A stretch of DNA of 64,000 nucleotides, from contig CM054062.1 in NCBI GenBank assembly GCA_028641055.1, forward strand, positions 16,301,639 to 16,365,638, in the 5' to 3' direction. This DNA is from Alopecurus myosuroides. Taxonomy: Eukaryota > Streptophyta > Magnoliopsida > Poales > Poaceae. Below the pieces are notes generated by a model. It did no database searches. It was not told the origin of the DNA and was given only the letters and a program-made list of their open reading frames with translations. Position numbers and translations under genes: made by a program. This document shows positions 32,543 to 44,085 of this stretch, piece after piece. Numbering within the stretch: position 1 is the stretch's first letter; every line of letters starts with the position of its first letter.

Positions 32543-33356
32543 GATGCCGACACGCAGGAGTCCGACACCGTCATCCTTGATGGTCCTCTGGACAAGTATG
32601 GTGATGCCCCCAGCCATGGACGCGAGGGTAAGAGGAAGAGGGTAGCCATGGGCGAGGACAAGATCCAGGACTTCGCGAGCATGACTCAGGCTATCAAGAG
32701 GTCATCGCGGCCATCAGAGAGAGCAAGCCTACTGACATGCACTCTGGCCTGTACTCGGATGTCATGGAGGACGTTGGATTCACCGAGGAGGCCCTGATGG
32801 TGTATCTCGGCCACCTCGTCGACCACAAGGCACTGGGTGTCAACTTTGTCGTCATGGTGTTGCACCACAGGTCCTTTCTGGGCAAGTACTACAAAGATTG
32901 AGCGTGCACTATGGAGGTGGAGGTGGCAGTAGCATGAAGTTGACAATGATGATGATGTATATTTTGGGTTAGCTAGGGCTTAAAAATTTCTCGTATGGTC
33001 TATATATTTTGATGATTTGGTATATACTAACCCCTCTGATGACGGTTAATTTGATGCTGGTGGTGGTAGGATGACACCCACTTTTGATGCGGTTGTAGGT
33101 TAACACCATAGTGGCATGATGAACTTGTGATCCTCTTTTGCTAATGAACATGCATGCTACTCTAGGTTTATGGTAGAGTGAACTTGTGATGCTTGATCTG
33201 ATGTTTGTTGATGCGTGTTGTGATGATGATCTTGTGGTCTTTGTGATGTTTGAGGTGTTTGCAGTCTTGCATATGAATTGGCATGTGGTGTACAGAGGAA
33301 GATGTCATGGAGTGTACAGTTCGTGGAGGAGCTGCTAGGAACAAGTCACCGGCTAA

Positions 33357-33563
33357 TCGAACAACAACTATGAAAATTTTGAAACTTTGGAGGAGGCACA
33401 AGAGAACTACTCAAACTTTCTCAACACCATTGTTGTGATAGCTGATGAGATGGTAGCTGATGAGGTGGTACCCAAAGTGGCAAATCAGGTACAAGGTACT
33501 AGGATCAAAGGTTTTATAATCATCGTCCTGGCTGTGGTGATTGTGGGGCTCCTTCTTTTCTAG
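33357..33563 (+). pseudogene. Short ORF remnant ending in a hydrophobic segment
   Basis: A 68-codon open stretch with no ATG at its start (it follows a stop at 33354). It reads NNNYENFETLEEAQENYSNF, then DEMVADEVVPKVANQVQG, and ends in a strongly hydrophobic stretch (FIIIVLAVVIVGLLLF) directly before the stop. The layout is that of a C-terminal membrane anchor. I do not recognise the family. It lies 0.46 kb after the Myb/SANT-like pseudogene and may be its neighbour or an unrelated exon. Confidence 0.3.
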
Positions 33564-34111
33564 ATCATGTATGATAAGACGCAACATCGACAGTGGTAAG
33601 CTCACCAAACTGAACCAAGGTAACTATAGAGGGGTTATTTCATGCTACCAAACACGGTGCGGCCGCTTCAGCAAGGCCCGAAAGTAGGGAATGCATCCTT
33701 CCAAATACAGTGAAGTTCAAAAAAAAAATCAACTCATGCAAACAACACATGTGTAGGCTACCAAACTAGTGACACAACGTGGCTAAGTGTCGTATGAGAT
33801 TGGCGTCCCCGAGGGCCTGCCTGCAGCGAGGCAAAGAATCCATGTAGGCTATCAAACGCGCCCCTAGTGAGTAAGCTAGTAGGCCCATTGCGTGCCAATC
33901 CATCCGCGCAGACTCACAATTTTCATGGACGCGGTCAAGAGGAAGAGAGAGGCTGACACACGTAACAGTCCGGTAACACAGATGTTCAGTTGATCATCTC
34001 GACCAGAATCGCTCGCTTACAACTTGGCTCGCCATCTACAGCTCTTGATGATTCTTCTCCCAAACGACGACAGTCTAAACCCCTACCGACCATCACCAAA
34101 GGAAATTGATA
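33564..34111. other. Intergenic sequence
   Basis: No ORF with recognisable content. A short imperfect repeat (TGTAGGCTA(C/T)CAAAC) occurs near 33752 and 33842. Confidence 0.4.
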
Positions 34112-34235
34112 CTTCCTCCGTCCCAGAATAATTGAATTCCATTTATCTAAAAATGTTTGTATGTATACGCTAAATTATGTCTAAATACATCTATATTTGA
34201 ATAAATGGAAGTATATTATTTTAGGACGAAGTGAG
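34112..34235. mobile_element. Stowaway-like MITE (124 bp)
   Basis: Begins CTTCCTCCGTCCCAGAATA, ends TTTTAGGACGAAGTGAG, and is flanked by TA on both sides. The ends are inverted repeats of the Stowaway consensus CTCCCTCCGTCC. Confidence 0.85.
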
Positions 34236-34291
34236 TAGAAGGTATGAGGTTCTATGGTTCTCTACCTATTAGTCCATTATGCATAGTACTC

Positions 34292-34860
34292 TTTTTTTTT
34301 GAAACATTTTCCATTAATAATAAGCTAGCATGCCCGCCTCATTAAAAACCTCTCAGCCCCCTTAGGTACCCTGAGAGGAAAAGAGTGCGCCTGAAAACTT
34401 GCAGCCCCCACATTACATTGTTGCCTCAAAGAGACTTACATCCGAAGCTAAAGCTGAAAGAATAAAATCAGGAGGGTCCTCGATCCATCTAGTAGAAACG
34501 GATCCCTCCACATTGCTAGCTAGGATATGAGCCACACTATTACAAACTCTAGAGCTATGCTCAAAAACAATGTGCGTGAAATCATGTGCTAGGAAGGTAC
34601 ACTCCTCGAAGATAGCTGCATCAGTTCGAAAGGAGATACCTCCCTCTTTCATTGTTGAGATAACATCCGAGGAATCCCCATTCACTTCAACTCTGTTGCA
34701 CCCAAGTTAACCCACCAGGATCAGGCCGTCCCACAGCGCCCATGCCTCTGCCGTAGTTGCATCAGGTACATGTTTGGATGCCCCTATTGCATGCCGCCAA
34801 AAATCTCCCCTTCTCATCTCTAGGCGGCCATGCCCTAATTTTTGCATGGTGAATTGGTGA
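34292..34860 (-). mobile_element. 5'-truncated LINE fragment with RNase H domain and poly-A tail
   Basis: On the minus strand an RNase H-like segment reads ATTAEAWALWDGLILVG, then a stop near 34709. It continues VEVNGDSSDVISTMKEGG...FEHSSRVCNSVAHILASN and ends FEATM-stop at 34413. A 3' UTR of about 110 bp follows and ends in a run of nine A (34300-34292). This is the shape of a 5'-truncated L1-type insertion. The right border is approximate and no target duplication was found by eye. Confidence 0.7.
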
Positions 34861-35016
34861 TCGATTGATTGTTCATAATTGACGATTTATAGTTGAAGAT
34901 AAAATATGTATTGGGGTAGCCCTTATACAAAAGGCTAGTGATTAGCTCTGTGTGATAACCGGTAAACTCTCATTGAGTCCATCTAATAGATTTTTATAGT
35001 TGTGTTCTTTTTATTA

Positions 35017-35090
35017 CTCCATCCGATCCGATTTAACTGTCACGGGTTTATGCTAAGTTAACCTGTGATAATTAAATTGGATCGGGAAAG
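35017..35090. mobile_element. Stowaway-like MITE (74 bp)
   Basis: CTCCATCCGATCCGATTTAA at the left and TTAAATTGGATCGGGAAAG at the right are inverted repeats, flanked by TA on both sides. Confidence 0.75.
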
Positions 35091-35770
35091 TACTATTTTC
35101 CTCTAGATTTTTTCATCGTCATGTCATAAAAAAAGTATGCATTGGGCAGTGATGAAAGCAAAAGGAAGAAACGAAAAGTTGAGTTGATAGCATCATACAG
35201 AGGATACTTTGATAAGTTTTTTAATAATTGTTTTAGGTAAGATGTATAGGTTACTTGATATGAATATTACTTTTAGAGGCACACATACATATAATAAATT
35301 GCATCCGTAATGGTCATGGCTATTGCGTTGTTGCAGAGGCTGGGTATAATTTGTATCTCCGCGATATTAATATACTTCTCTTTATCAAAAAAAATACATA
35401 TAATAAATATATGTTGTACTAGGGATCCAGATTCTAGTTCGGCGCGGGGCCTCTAAAATTCTCAGGACCGGCCCTTCCAAGGTGGCTCAAGACATATTGC
35501 GGCTACGTGTGATGTATATGAGTTTCATGATATGGCTGATTTATGTATTTATGTAGCCACTCTTAGCATCCTTGAGCTGTAAAATCCGAATGATTGAACA
35601 CTCTTATGTATATGCAAAGGCCAGAGTTTCATTCATCTTTTTTGAGAAAAAACTAGATGGCCATTCTAATTGAGATCGAGTTGCAACATCGCCCCAAGAA
35701 CTCTCAGCGTGAGTGCGTGACAGTTTCTGTAATGGAAACGGACGCGGAGGCCAGCTGGCTATAAGAATTA

Positions 35771-35880
35771 CTTCCTCCGTCTCATATTAATTGTCTCAAA
35801 GTTAGACAAAAAATGAATGTATCTAAACATGTTTTAGTGTTAGATGCATCCACTTTTATCTAATTTTAAGACGAAGGGAG
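35771..35880. mobile_element. Stowaway-like MITE (110 bp)
   Basis: CTTCCTCCGTCTCATATTAA and TAATTTTAAGACGAAGGGAG form the ends, flanked by TA on both sides. Confidence 0.85.
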
Positions 35881-36318
35881 TACGGTTTTGCAAATTTTTT
35901 GGTCCGAGTAAATCTAGAGTTTGGCATGAGCGGTAGAGGATTTTACTCGTGCTGGCTGGTTAAAACCGAAACTTCTGGAGTTCCCAACTCCAACAATAAA
36001 TCAGTTGCAACTGAAATTTCTAAAACGGGGGTGATGCATTTTGACGGAAATTACTCCAAAAATTCTTAACGCCCGATGGCTTGGGCTTTCACGTGGGTTT
36101 GAGAGCATGAAGGTGTTTTCTATTTTCCACATGGCCACCGTCAGTGTTCTAGAGAAAGACCACGCACCCACACACGACACACCATACTACTGATTATCAA
36201 ACGTAATACTCGACGGCAGGGATAAACCAATACTGTAGCAAAAGTGGTAACGCTTTCATATGTAGTGCTACGGAAGGGATAAGAAAAGTATCTTGACCGA
36301 TTGAAACGTTAAAAAGTA

Positions 36319-36414
36319 CTCCCTCTGTTCCAAAATGTAAGCATTTTTAGCAAACTAAGCATTTTTAGCAAACTATATTTTGCTAAAAATGCTTACATTT
36401 TGGAACGGAGGAAG
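36319..36414. mobile_element. Stowaway-like MITE (96 bp), near-perfect hairpin
   Basis: CTCCCTCTGTTCCAAAATG at the left pairs with CATTTTGGAACGGAGGAAG at the right, with TA flanks. AGCATTTTTAGCAAACTA is tandemly doubled in the left arm and pairs with TTTTGCTAAAAATGCT in the right. Confidence 0.88.
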
Positions 36415-37650
36415 TACTCCGTACACCACTTCAGCGTCTGAAAGACAGGTGAGAGGGACAGGAAAACGACAAACATAATCTATCAACGGCAGGTAGTGTT
36501 TGTAAATTGACTGATAACCAACCATAATACTGTGCTGATTTCAAAAAATAAACCATATTTCTATGCTCTTCGAGAAAGGACACGCGTGCGATCGGGCGAA
36601 GTGCAGTAAACAGCGTTACAGCGAGACTTCATCGTGTGGATTAATCTCAAACTAGAAGGAGGATAAGGCACGCTTATGTAGTGTGTGGTCAAGTTATTCT
36701 CTGCAGTTGTATAGTTTATCATCCATATTACGGTGCCATAATGTAAACTAATGGTATCATCTCAGTAGAAATGTTAAGTTCTTTTGATTATAAAGCGGGA
36801 TGATGTTTCGGATCCCGGGTGCAAATGTAATTGGTATGTAAAATGTATTTTACAAAAAAATTCAAATATCATAAAAATTTCAAAAAAAACAAATGGTCAC
36901 GCATAGATGTTTAAGTCCTATATATATTGACAAAGTCGTTTCACGGGAAGCCGTCATTTTGTGTGGCCTATGTAAAAATGTTGTTTCTTGATTGCAAACA
37001 CGTAGACAAAATTTTGTTTGGAATTTTTTGACGTTTCGAAAATTGGTTTCTAAACACTGGGTGCATAGAATTTCTATTATAAAGCACCAAGGTAACAATT
37101 TATGTAACATAATTTGTGATATTGGAATTATGATATGTTTGTTCATAGGAGTATAGCAATCACTTTGCAACATATAAAAACAGAGAACTTAGGTACAAAG
37201 TTAACTTATAAGCGCAGAAAGAATATAGAAGTAGATTTCATGATTTTTTTTCCACCGGATTGGACAAAATAGCTTGTCCATTTAACCACCCTCCCGTCCA
37301 AGCTTTTTTTAGACAATCTCTCCTAAAGGGGACAAATAGATCATAACCGATTTGCATGTATTGTCACTGGTAACACCATTTGGGGTATATTTTTCGGCAT
37401 ATATGTTTCTGCTTATTGTTATTGTAGAGGGTCAGCAGATGCAGTCAAAATAACAAACTAATCCTCACAATCATTTCAACAAACACCTTGAGTACATGAA
37501 GCAAACCTGGACGATACCATCCACTTTCTAAGCACCAATTTGCCATGTTTCTTCAATACTTGCAAGATTGAATTACTAGAACATCAAAAGCCTGCAGGAA
37601 TCATCCGTATATCAAAAACATAAGTATGCCTCATATGGCAACTCAATCAT
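36415..37650. other. AT-rich intergenic sequence
   Basis: No gene seen. 36805-37080 (CGGATCCCGGGTGCAAATG ... CACTGGGTGCATAG) looks like a degenerate repeat, but I could not define ends. Confidence 0.35.
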
Positions 37651-39245
37651 TGATACGTCCAAAACGTATCTCATTTTCCAAACATTTTTCTTATCGTTTT
37701 CTTCTAAACTTGTGAGTTTTGGATACCACTAAAACGGACTAACGTTGTTTATAGCAGAATTACCTTGGTGTCTCGTTTTTGTGCAGAAAAATCAACTTTC
37801 GGGAAAATGCCCAGAAAAGATCTCATTGGTCCTAAAACACCAGAAGACCCCGGGATCTAGAAGGGGGCTAGGAGAGGAGCCAGGAGGGGGCCACACCACC
37901 CCCGCCCCCCTTTGGCCGTGCCGCCTAGTGGTGTGGGCCACCCCGGGACCCCCTTGGACTCCCCTTTCGAGTACATATGCCCCGTAAACCTAACACGCGA
38001 GGGGGTTCGTCATATTCCACAGAAACACAACAGAGCGCTGCCGCCACCCCGAACCTCGATTCGGGGATCATAAGTTCCTGTTATGGCACCCTGCTGAGAC
38101 GGGGATTCGAAGGAGATCATCGCCATCGACACCGCCACCTCTTCTCCATCAACCATCCATGATTCTCCCGTCCATGTGTGAGTAAACACCGTTGTAGGCT
38201 GAGAGGGATGGAAGGGATTGGATGAGATCGATCATGTAATAATGCCAGATTGTTAGGGCATAGTGCCTAGTATCCATTGTTAGTGTTTTCTACCGTTGTT
38301 GCAACTTGTTATGCTTAATGCTTGTCACTAGCGCCCGAGTGCCATGATTTCAGATCTGAACATGTTATTGTTTCATGAGTATAATATTGTTTCTTGGTCA
38401 TATCTGCAAGTTGTTTACACATGTCATTGTCCGGAACTCGAGGCCCTAAAGTGGCAGAAATTGGGACAACCGGAGGGGATGGCTGTGATGTGAGGATCAC
38501 GGAGTGTTAATGCTTTTCTTTGGTGCTTTATTAAAAGAATCACCTTAATTACCAGTAGTTTCCCTAGAGGCCCCGCTGCCACGGGCTGGTAGAACAAAAG
38601 ATGTTGTGCAAGTTTCTCATTGCGAGCACGTATGACTATATTGGAACACATGCCTATGGTTTGCCTACATGTTTGGACAAAAGATATGGATGCATGTTGG
38701 ATAGCGGTCCATATGACTTGACATCATTCCTACAATGTTAGAACTCGTGAACTTTATCTCATCATAATAGTATTGTTATACGTTCATGATTTGTCAATGG
38801 CCCAGCTGCTATTTGTTCACCCATCATGTTTGTTTTCTTTGGAGAGACACCACTAGTGAACCTATGCACCCCATTCCTATTTTCCTCATATTTCAAACCT
38901 TCTTTTAAGCACTTTTATCATTGTTTCCTTGTTGTCCCATTTTTTACTTTTATTGTTTTCCAAGACTCTATACGTTTAATTCTCCTGTTTCCAGTAAGAC
39001 CAGAATATTGACAACCTTCCGGAAAGTTGGGGCAAGAGAGAGTTTGTGTTTGTGTGCAGGTTCCACTCTCCCGTCAACTACATGTAAGTACTTGACTTGC
39101 GTTGTTGATAAAGAAACCTTCTTCAAGGCTACGAAGTCCTACTGGTTCGATTACTCTATTTCTTTACCAGGGGAAAACTTACTCTAGACTGCATCATACC
39201 TTCCGCTTGGGGTCTCCCAACGAGCGTGTGGTCACGTCCTCATCA
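37651..39245 (+). repeat. LTR, Sabrina-like type (1595 bp)
   Basis: Starts TGATACGTCCAAAACGTATC and ends GTGTGGTCACGTCCTCATCA. Internal landmarks familiar from Triticeae Gypsy LTRs are GATGCATGTTGGATAGCGGT, TATTTGTTCACCCATCATG and GAGAGACACCACTAGTGAAC. The five-base flanks do not match (ATCAT and GTAGC), so it is either a solo LTR with lost duplications or a rearranged end. The family name is from memory. Confidence 0.65.
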
Positions 39246-39479
39246 GTAGCATGGTGTGGTAACAACTTCTTCCCAAAGAGTATGTGGTAACCCTACATGG
39301 GAGAGCATGTAGAGGGTCCTCTCTAGAAGTGTCCTATTCATACTCTTCGCTAATCCATTATGTTGTGGATCCCCTATTATGGTGTAGTGTCTCGTAATGC
39401 CGGCGGCCCGACAAAAAATATCAAACTCTCCTGAGTGAAACTGTGTGTCACTGTGTGATCTTAAGTATTTGACCTTCTT
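39246..39479 (-). pseudogene. Copia integrase fragment
   Basis: Minus-strand frame reading KVKYLRSHSDTQFHSGEF, then GDPQHNGLAKSMNRTL and LPHTLWEEVVTTPCY. This is the integrase core around the catalytic D and E, with the D.G.EF motif degraded to SHSDTQF and the E-containing motif to LAKSMNR. It is bounded by two LTR ends, so only about 78 codons remain. Confidence 0.75.
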
Positions 39480-39481
39480 TT

Positions 39482-41761
39482 TGTTGGACATATGCCCAAC
39501 AGACAATAAAATACATCAGTTTGATGATTAATGTATTATGTTTTTATGTTATAACTTCTATGGTCACTAAATATGAGATTCAGAGGAAACCCCATACACA
39601 TGTGTAGAAACATAAACACACTGTTATATCCCTTTGTCATGTCTCACGAACAAACTCATTAATATTAGATGACCATGTTTTCCAATTCATGGACATTTGT
39701 TATGTCAATATTAATGGGAGCACATTGTTGTTTCAACTTTGTGGATGGGTAGACCCAAGTAGTTGAGATACTACGGGATTAGTTTTTCTAAATAGTATCA
39801 TTATAGAATGGTTGTCTTGTTTTCTTCCGTAGACCATCCGAATATTCAAAGATGTTTACCATAAGGATCATTTTGGTATAGTCAAGTATCACACCATAAA
39901 CTGGGTGATCAAAAAGGCTAACACTAGATGGTCACGAAAGTATTCATTCATTATGATAGTTCAAGATTGAGAAGTACTCCTCTAGTTAATAGAGAGATAC
40001 ATCCATGATCCAGTCGGTGAAATAGTATCGGTAAATAAGTCTACGCAGACAAGGACATGACACTAGTCATGGGGATACTATGTCACGGTAACGAGTAAAA
40101 GGAATCATACCAGATATTGGGAATAATGTGATAAGGTGATTAAAGAGCTTAATCACGGTCTTATCATTTATCTCGTCTCGAGGTATTGATTGGTATCGTG
40201 AAGTAATAGGAACTTTCTTAACAACCAACAAGTTCAGCAGTTTTCTTCGTATAACTTGTAGGAATCAATATGGACGTCCACGGTCCCAACGTTAATTATT
40301 GATTGGGAGATATGTTTTCCACTCATGCCTGCTAGTTATCGAAACTGTAGGGGTCACGCACTTAAGGCGTTAAAATCTGTTGTTTGAATTGGATTGGTTC
40401 GGAGGAGAGTGGGGTATCATTGGGTAACTCAACTTGATAGATAAATATTCAAGAGAGATTACGGAGGACATGAAATGTCCAGAGATGTTGGAAATATTTT
40501 TCTAACATCTATAGGTAATGGTTGACTCATTACGATATCACAGAAGCAAGTCATGTGTCAATCAGAGTCGTTTCGGGGAAGTTACCATAAGAGAGAAATA
40601 ATGTCGGTGTAGGAAAAATGTTATATGAGATATAACAGAGGACATGAGATGTCCCGAGGTGTTATAAATGTGTTCCTAACATCGTTAGATAATATCGATG
40701 ATTTTATCTATAGTGGTAACGGGGTTCCGGAAAAGTTCCGGGGGACTTTCCTTATATGGAAGCAGTGCCGGAAGAGGGCAGATTTCCCCCTATGGGAAAA
40801 ACCTGCTTTTAGGGAATATCTGGCGGGGCCCATGGTCTCACAAAGTGAATGGGGTTTCCATAAGTATTTTTCCTAAATTTATTGGATAAATAAATGACAG
40901 GGAAAAGTAAAAAAAAAGGTGGAAGGATTGGACTCCACAAGGGAGTCAAATCCGACTCCTCCTAGTAGGGTGGTGCGGCCAAGTAAAGAAGGGGGAAACT
41001 GACTCCCTCCCTTTGGCAAGTCTCCTCAATTGACCCACTATATAATCCCCACCCCTCCTCTCTTTTAGACATATAATTGAGCCTTTTGCCCTCTCTCTTT
41101 CTCTAGAAGAATTAAAGGACTAATTAGAGCTTCTAATTAAATTAGAGACTTCTCTAATAATTAGAAGAACTAATTAGAGCTTCTAATTAGAACACTTCTA
41201 ATAGGATTAGAACCTCTCTAATAATTAGAAGACTAATTAGAGCAATCTAATTAGAGTCCTTCTAATTTGTTTAGAGATCTTCTAATTGGATTAGAACCTC
41301 CTCTAATAGAATTAGAGCTTCCTATAATTGTATTAGAGCTTCCTATAATAGAATTAGAGATTCTTCTAATCAGCCTGAGGTGATCCTCTCCCAATTAGAC
41401 CTAGCTCTAATCTCTCTCCCATGTGTTGGGAACTTCTCCACCTCAATTGCAAACCTACGGTGCCTAGTCCTGGACGGCGAAGTGCTACGGGATTTTCATG
41501 GACGTATGTGTGCAAACTCTCAGAGGGGTAATACGTGATACACTCACTCTGCTGGATCCAGAAGAAGAGATACGGGGAATCGGCAACAGTATCACCGCTA
41601 GGCTTAGCCGTGGGACTCTTCATCGGGTATCACCGACATCGTCATCGACATCACTTCTGCGTTTTGTGTTAGTAAGGAATCATTTATATCCACGTTTTTA
41701 CCTGCATAGTATATCATGTGTGCTACGTAGGATGTTTTTTTAATTATGCTACGTACACCAA
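39482..41761 (+). repeat. BARE/Angela-like Copia LTR block
   Basis: Starts TGTTGGACATATGCCCAAC, similar to the TGTTGG(A/G)A(A/C)ATATGCCC start of BARE/Angela/WIS LTRs. Later landmarks of that type are GGGGTTCCGGAAAAGTTCCG, GACTCCACAAGGGAGTC and GCTACGTACACCA at the end. The length of about 2.28 kb exceeds the usual 1.7-1.9 kb, partly because of the AT-rich array at 41100-41370. No clear target duplication is seen. Confidence 0.6.
41100..41370. repeat. TAATTAGA-type short repeat array within the LTR
   Basis: About 18 imperfect units of CTAATTAGAGCTT / TCTAATAGGATTAGAACC type follow each other. It reads as local expansion of a 10-15 bp motif. Confidence 0.7.
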
Positions 41762-42852
41762 TACTTTCCTCTTTGTGTTTCCACCTTGTCCTTCTAGTGA
41801 CACGAACGAGTAAATGTCTCATCCTTGTACTTTAGGATGTAGATCCAAACTTTAGTTTATCTCCTTCGTCCTAGATCATCCTACTCACCCAGCCTCCCAT
41901 TCGTAGTGCCCAACCTCCATCTCCCCGAGCGTTGCCACCCCAACCTATTCTGATAACCAACAAAGAGCCCCTGCTGCCTCGACCTCCCCCGATCATGTTG
42001 GCTAGAATCGATCTCCTTAGTTCGTCTAAAAATTATGATTTTGTTCAAAGGTCTTTGTTTCTTCCCACACCCCTCCCCCCTAAAGTGGACGCCCACATAT
42101 GTACTTGTGTGTGATTTAACTAGCTTTTAATCCTTGTTCTCAGGGAGAAGGATTCATTGTAGGTAGATAAAAAACGACCTTTGTGGTATTTGCTAGTAGT
42201 TGTGCATGATATATGAATGTTAAACGGAATTTTCCAATTGTCATGATTATTGATTTTTGCAATGTGATATGTATACCATGTTGCTACACAATTTGTTTTG
42301 TATAGAACTTTTCTAGAATGGTTATATAAATTTATTAAATAGTGCATATACATAGTAACATACATTTTATAGAAAACTATAGATATATGATTCCTATATA
42401 CGCCTACATTTATTTTTACACACGTCAACACCAAAAAACTTCCCAATTTCCTTCCTGAAGGCGTCGAGTTGGAGAACCTTTTTCGTATCTGGGTGTTGCC
42501 AATGGTGGAGGTTTGTTTGCTGCTTCAAGACATATCGTTGGACGGAGCCACTTTTTTTTCTTGTTCTTTTCTTTGTTTGTTTTTTGTTGTGAGCATCCGT
42601 GATGTCTGGACTAGCTCCGGGCATTACTAGTACTAGTACTTACCGTCTTTGTGCTAGAGCACATGCATACGCAGGATCGATCCAACAACAGATACAAAAG
42701 AACGAACTAGCTATATATAGGTAGTCTATTCGTTTATTCATACAAGAGAAGAAGCTAGTGCACACTAGTATGCATGGGAGTTTCGTAGTATTATTTGGGG
42801 AGAAAGGAAGACGATGAAGCCTCACTATACACCACCGGACCTCCCTCTCACC
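41762..42852. other. Intergenic sequence left of the 5.3-kb LTR element
   Basis: No recognisable gene. ORFs here are under 110 codons and show no domain. The last 200 bp continue into 48163 onwards if the inserted element is removed. Confidence 0.4.
42848..42852. repeat. Target-site duplication TCACC (left copy)
   Basis: Repeated exactly at 48158-48162. Confidence 0.92.
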
Positions 42853-43738
42853 TGATAGGGACATAATAGAGGTCCATGAGGATTATTCATGCTTGAGTTG
42901 GAAAGAAATATTAAGCCTCACTTATGTTTATTATAAGGTGAATTCTTTCCTAACAAATAATAATTGTGTTTATGAGAATGTTATACTACCTAAGCCTATG
43001 AATTTATGTATGATTAGGTTTATTAATAACACAAACATGGATGGAGAAGAGGAAGCAAGGAGCAAGAGAAGGAGGCGTGGAAAACAACAACAAGGAAATG
43101 ATGTTTCAGTTCGGACGGGCAGGAGTCCCGAATTTGAAATAGTCATGGATTCTTCATACGGGCTCCAAATATAGAAAACGAGCACAATCCGATTAGAAAA
43201 TTTGATGCACTTTCCAATGGATCCGGCCCCATCAACAAATTCGACTCGTGCAAGCCGTGGTGACCGAAACAATCCACGAATAGTTTTCTGCCAGTTTCCA
43301 AATAGAGTCCAATTGGCTGCACCCATGTTGAGTCAGTTTGTATCCGAGTTGGTTGAGTTCAAACAAGTAGGAATAGGTCAATTTCGTGGGAAAATACCCC
43401 TCCCTCATATATAGCTACCACCTGCGTGTGGAAGAGATTAGACTACGTTAAACCCAAAAACCCTAGACCTCTAGATTGAAACTGCTTGTAAGCCTTTCAT
43501 CTGGAAGTTCATCTGCAAACTTTACGTGATACCTGCTGTTCCACTGGGAATAAGACGGTATAGGACCACTTGTAGTCGGTGGATTACTTGTGCAAGAGTG
43601 TGGAGTTGAGAATATCCTTGGGGTTGCTATCTTTTGCATTGGCATCAGGGATCAGCCGGGAGAGTTCTTAGTGGCGCACTAGTTATCATACTGGAGTTGT
43701 CTGTGAGTTCACTGAGAAGATTGGGCCACCCCTTATCA
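42853..43738 (+). repeat. 5' LTR (886 bp)
   Basis: TGATAGGGACATAATAG to CACCCCTTATCA. It contains an ORF (42893-43174) that continues the C-terminus of the ORF entering the 3' LTR, adds a basic RSKRRRRGKQQQG stretch and ends YGLQI. This reading is interrupted by a TAA in the 3' copy. Confidence 0.93.
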
Positions 43739-43740
43739 TC

Positions 43741-43753
43741 TCGGTATCAGATT
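43741..43753 (+). other. Primer-binding site, tRNA-Met-like
   Basis: CGGTATCAGA occurs three bases after the LTR. It matches TGGTATCAGA except for the first base. Confidence 0.6.
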
Positions 43754-44085
43754 TACAGGTTGCCTCGGTGAGCTATCATATTTTCCCTTTAGATTCGAGT
43801 GTTTTTCTTTCTATACAGAAAATTGCCCCACAAAAATAGAGTAGATCATTGCCATAGCCTTAGATCATCGCCAATTTGCAATCTCTAGTTGTTGTTTCTT
43901 GTTGATTTGCGTATCTGTTTTTTTTTGTATTTTTAGTATTTGTCTATGAGGGTTAGGGTTCATCGTGTTCATCTTTTGTTTCCATCTATACCCAAAAATC
44001 TCACCAAAAAGAATAGTGCTGCGAGTTGTTTCTTGTTTGGATTCCTGTTGCGAGTTGCTCTCGGATCACGCATCACCTTTGTCCT

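Larger units (their letters stand above)
30361..32899 (+). pseudogene. Myb/SANT-like DNA-binding domain protein, disrupted
   Basis: The first part has a 135-codon ORF with MKWLPYMSTFVLKPVALLIK and TDKGFKQVHLTTCAKALFE, typical of grass Myb/SANT-like (PF12776-type) proteins as I recall them. A frame change near 30745 leads to WIQVSKLRDLSGAQ, then a TAG. Degenerate sequence follows to 31036, where a solo LTR is inserted. The C-terminal part resumes at 32543 (ESDTVILDGPLD, GKRKRVAMGEDKIQDFASM). After one more frame change near 32698 it continues with IRESKPTDMHSGLYSDVM and ends GKYYKD-stop. At least three lesions besides the LTR show it is dead. Such families are multicopy in grasses and may derive from Harbinger-type elements. 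Confidence 0.7.

Noticed and set aside
37651..39245. Solo LTR with target duplication
   Set aside because: The LTR ends are convincing, but the five-base flanks ATCAT and GTAGC differ, so I did not call a clean solo insertion.
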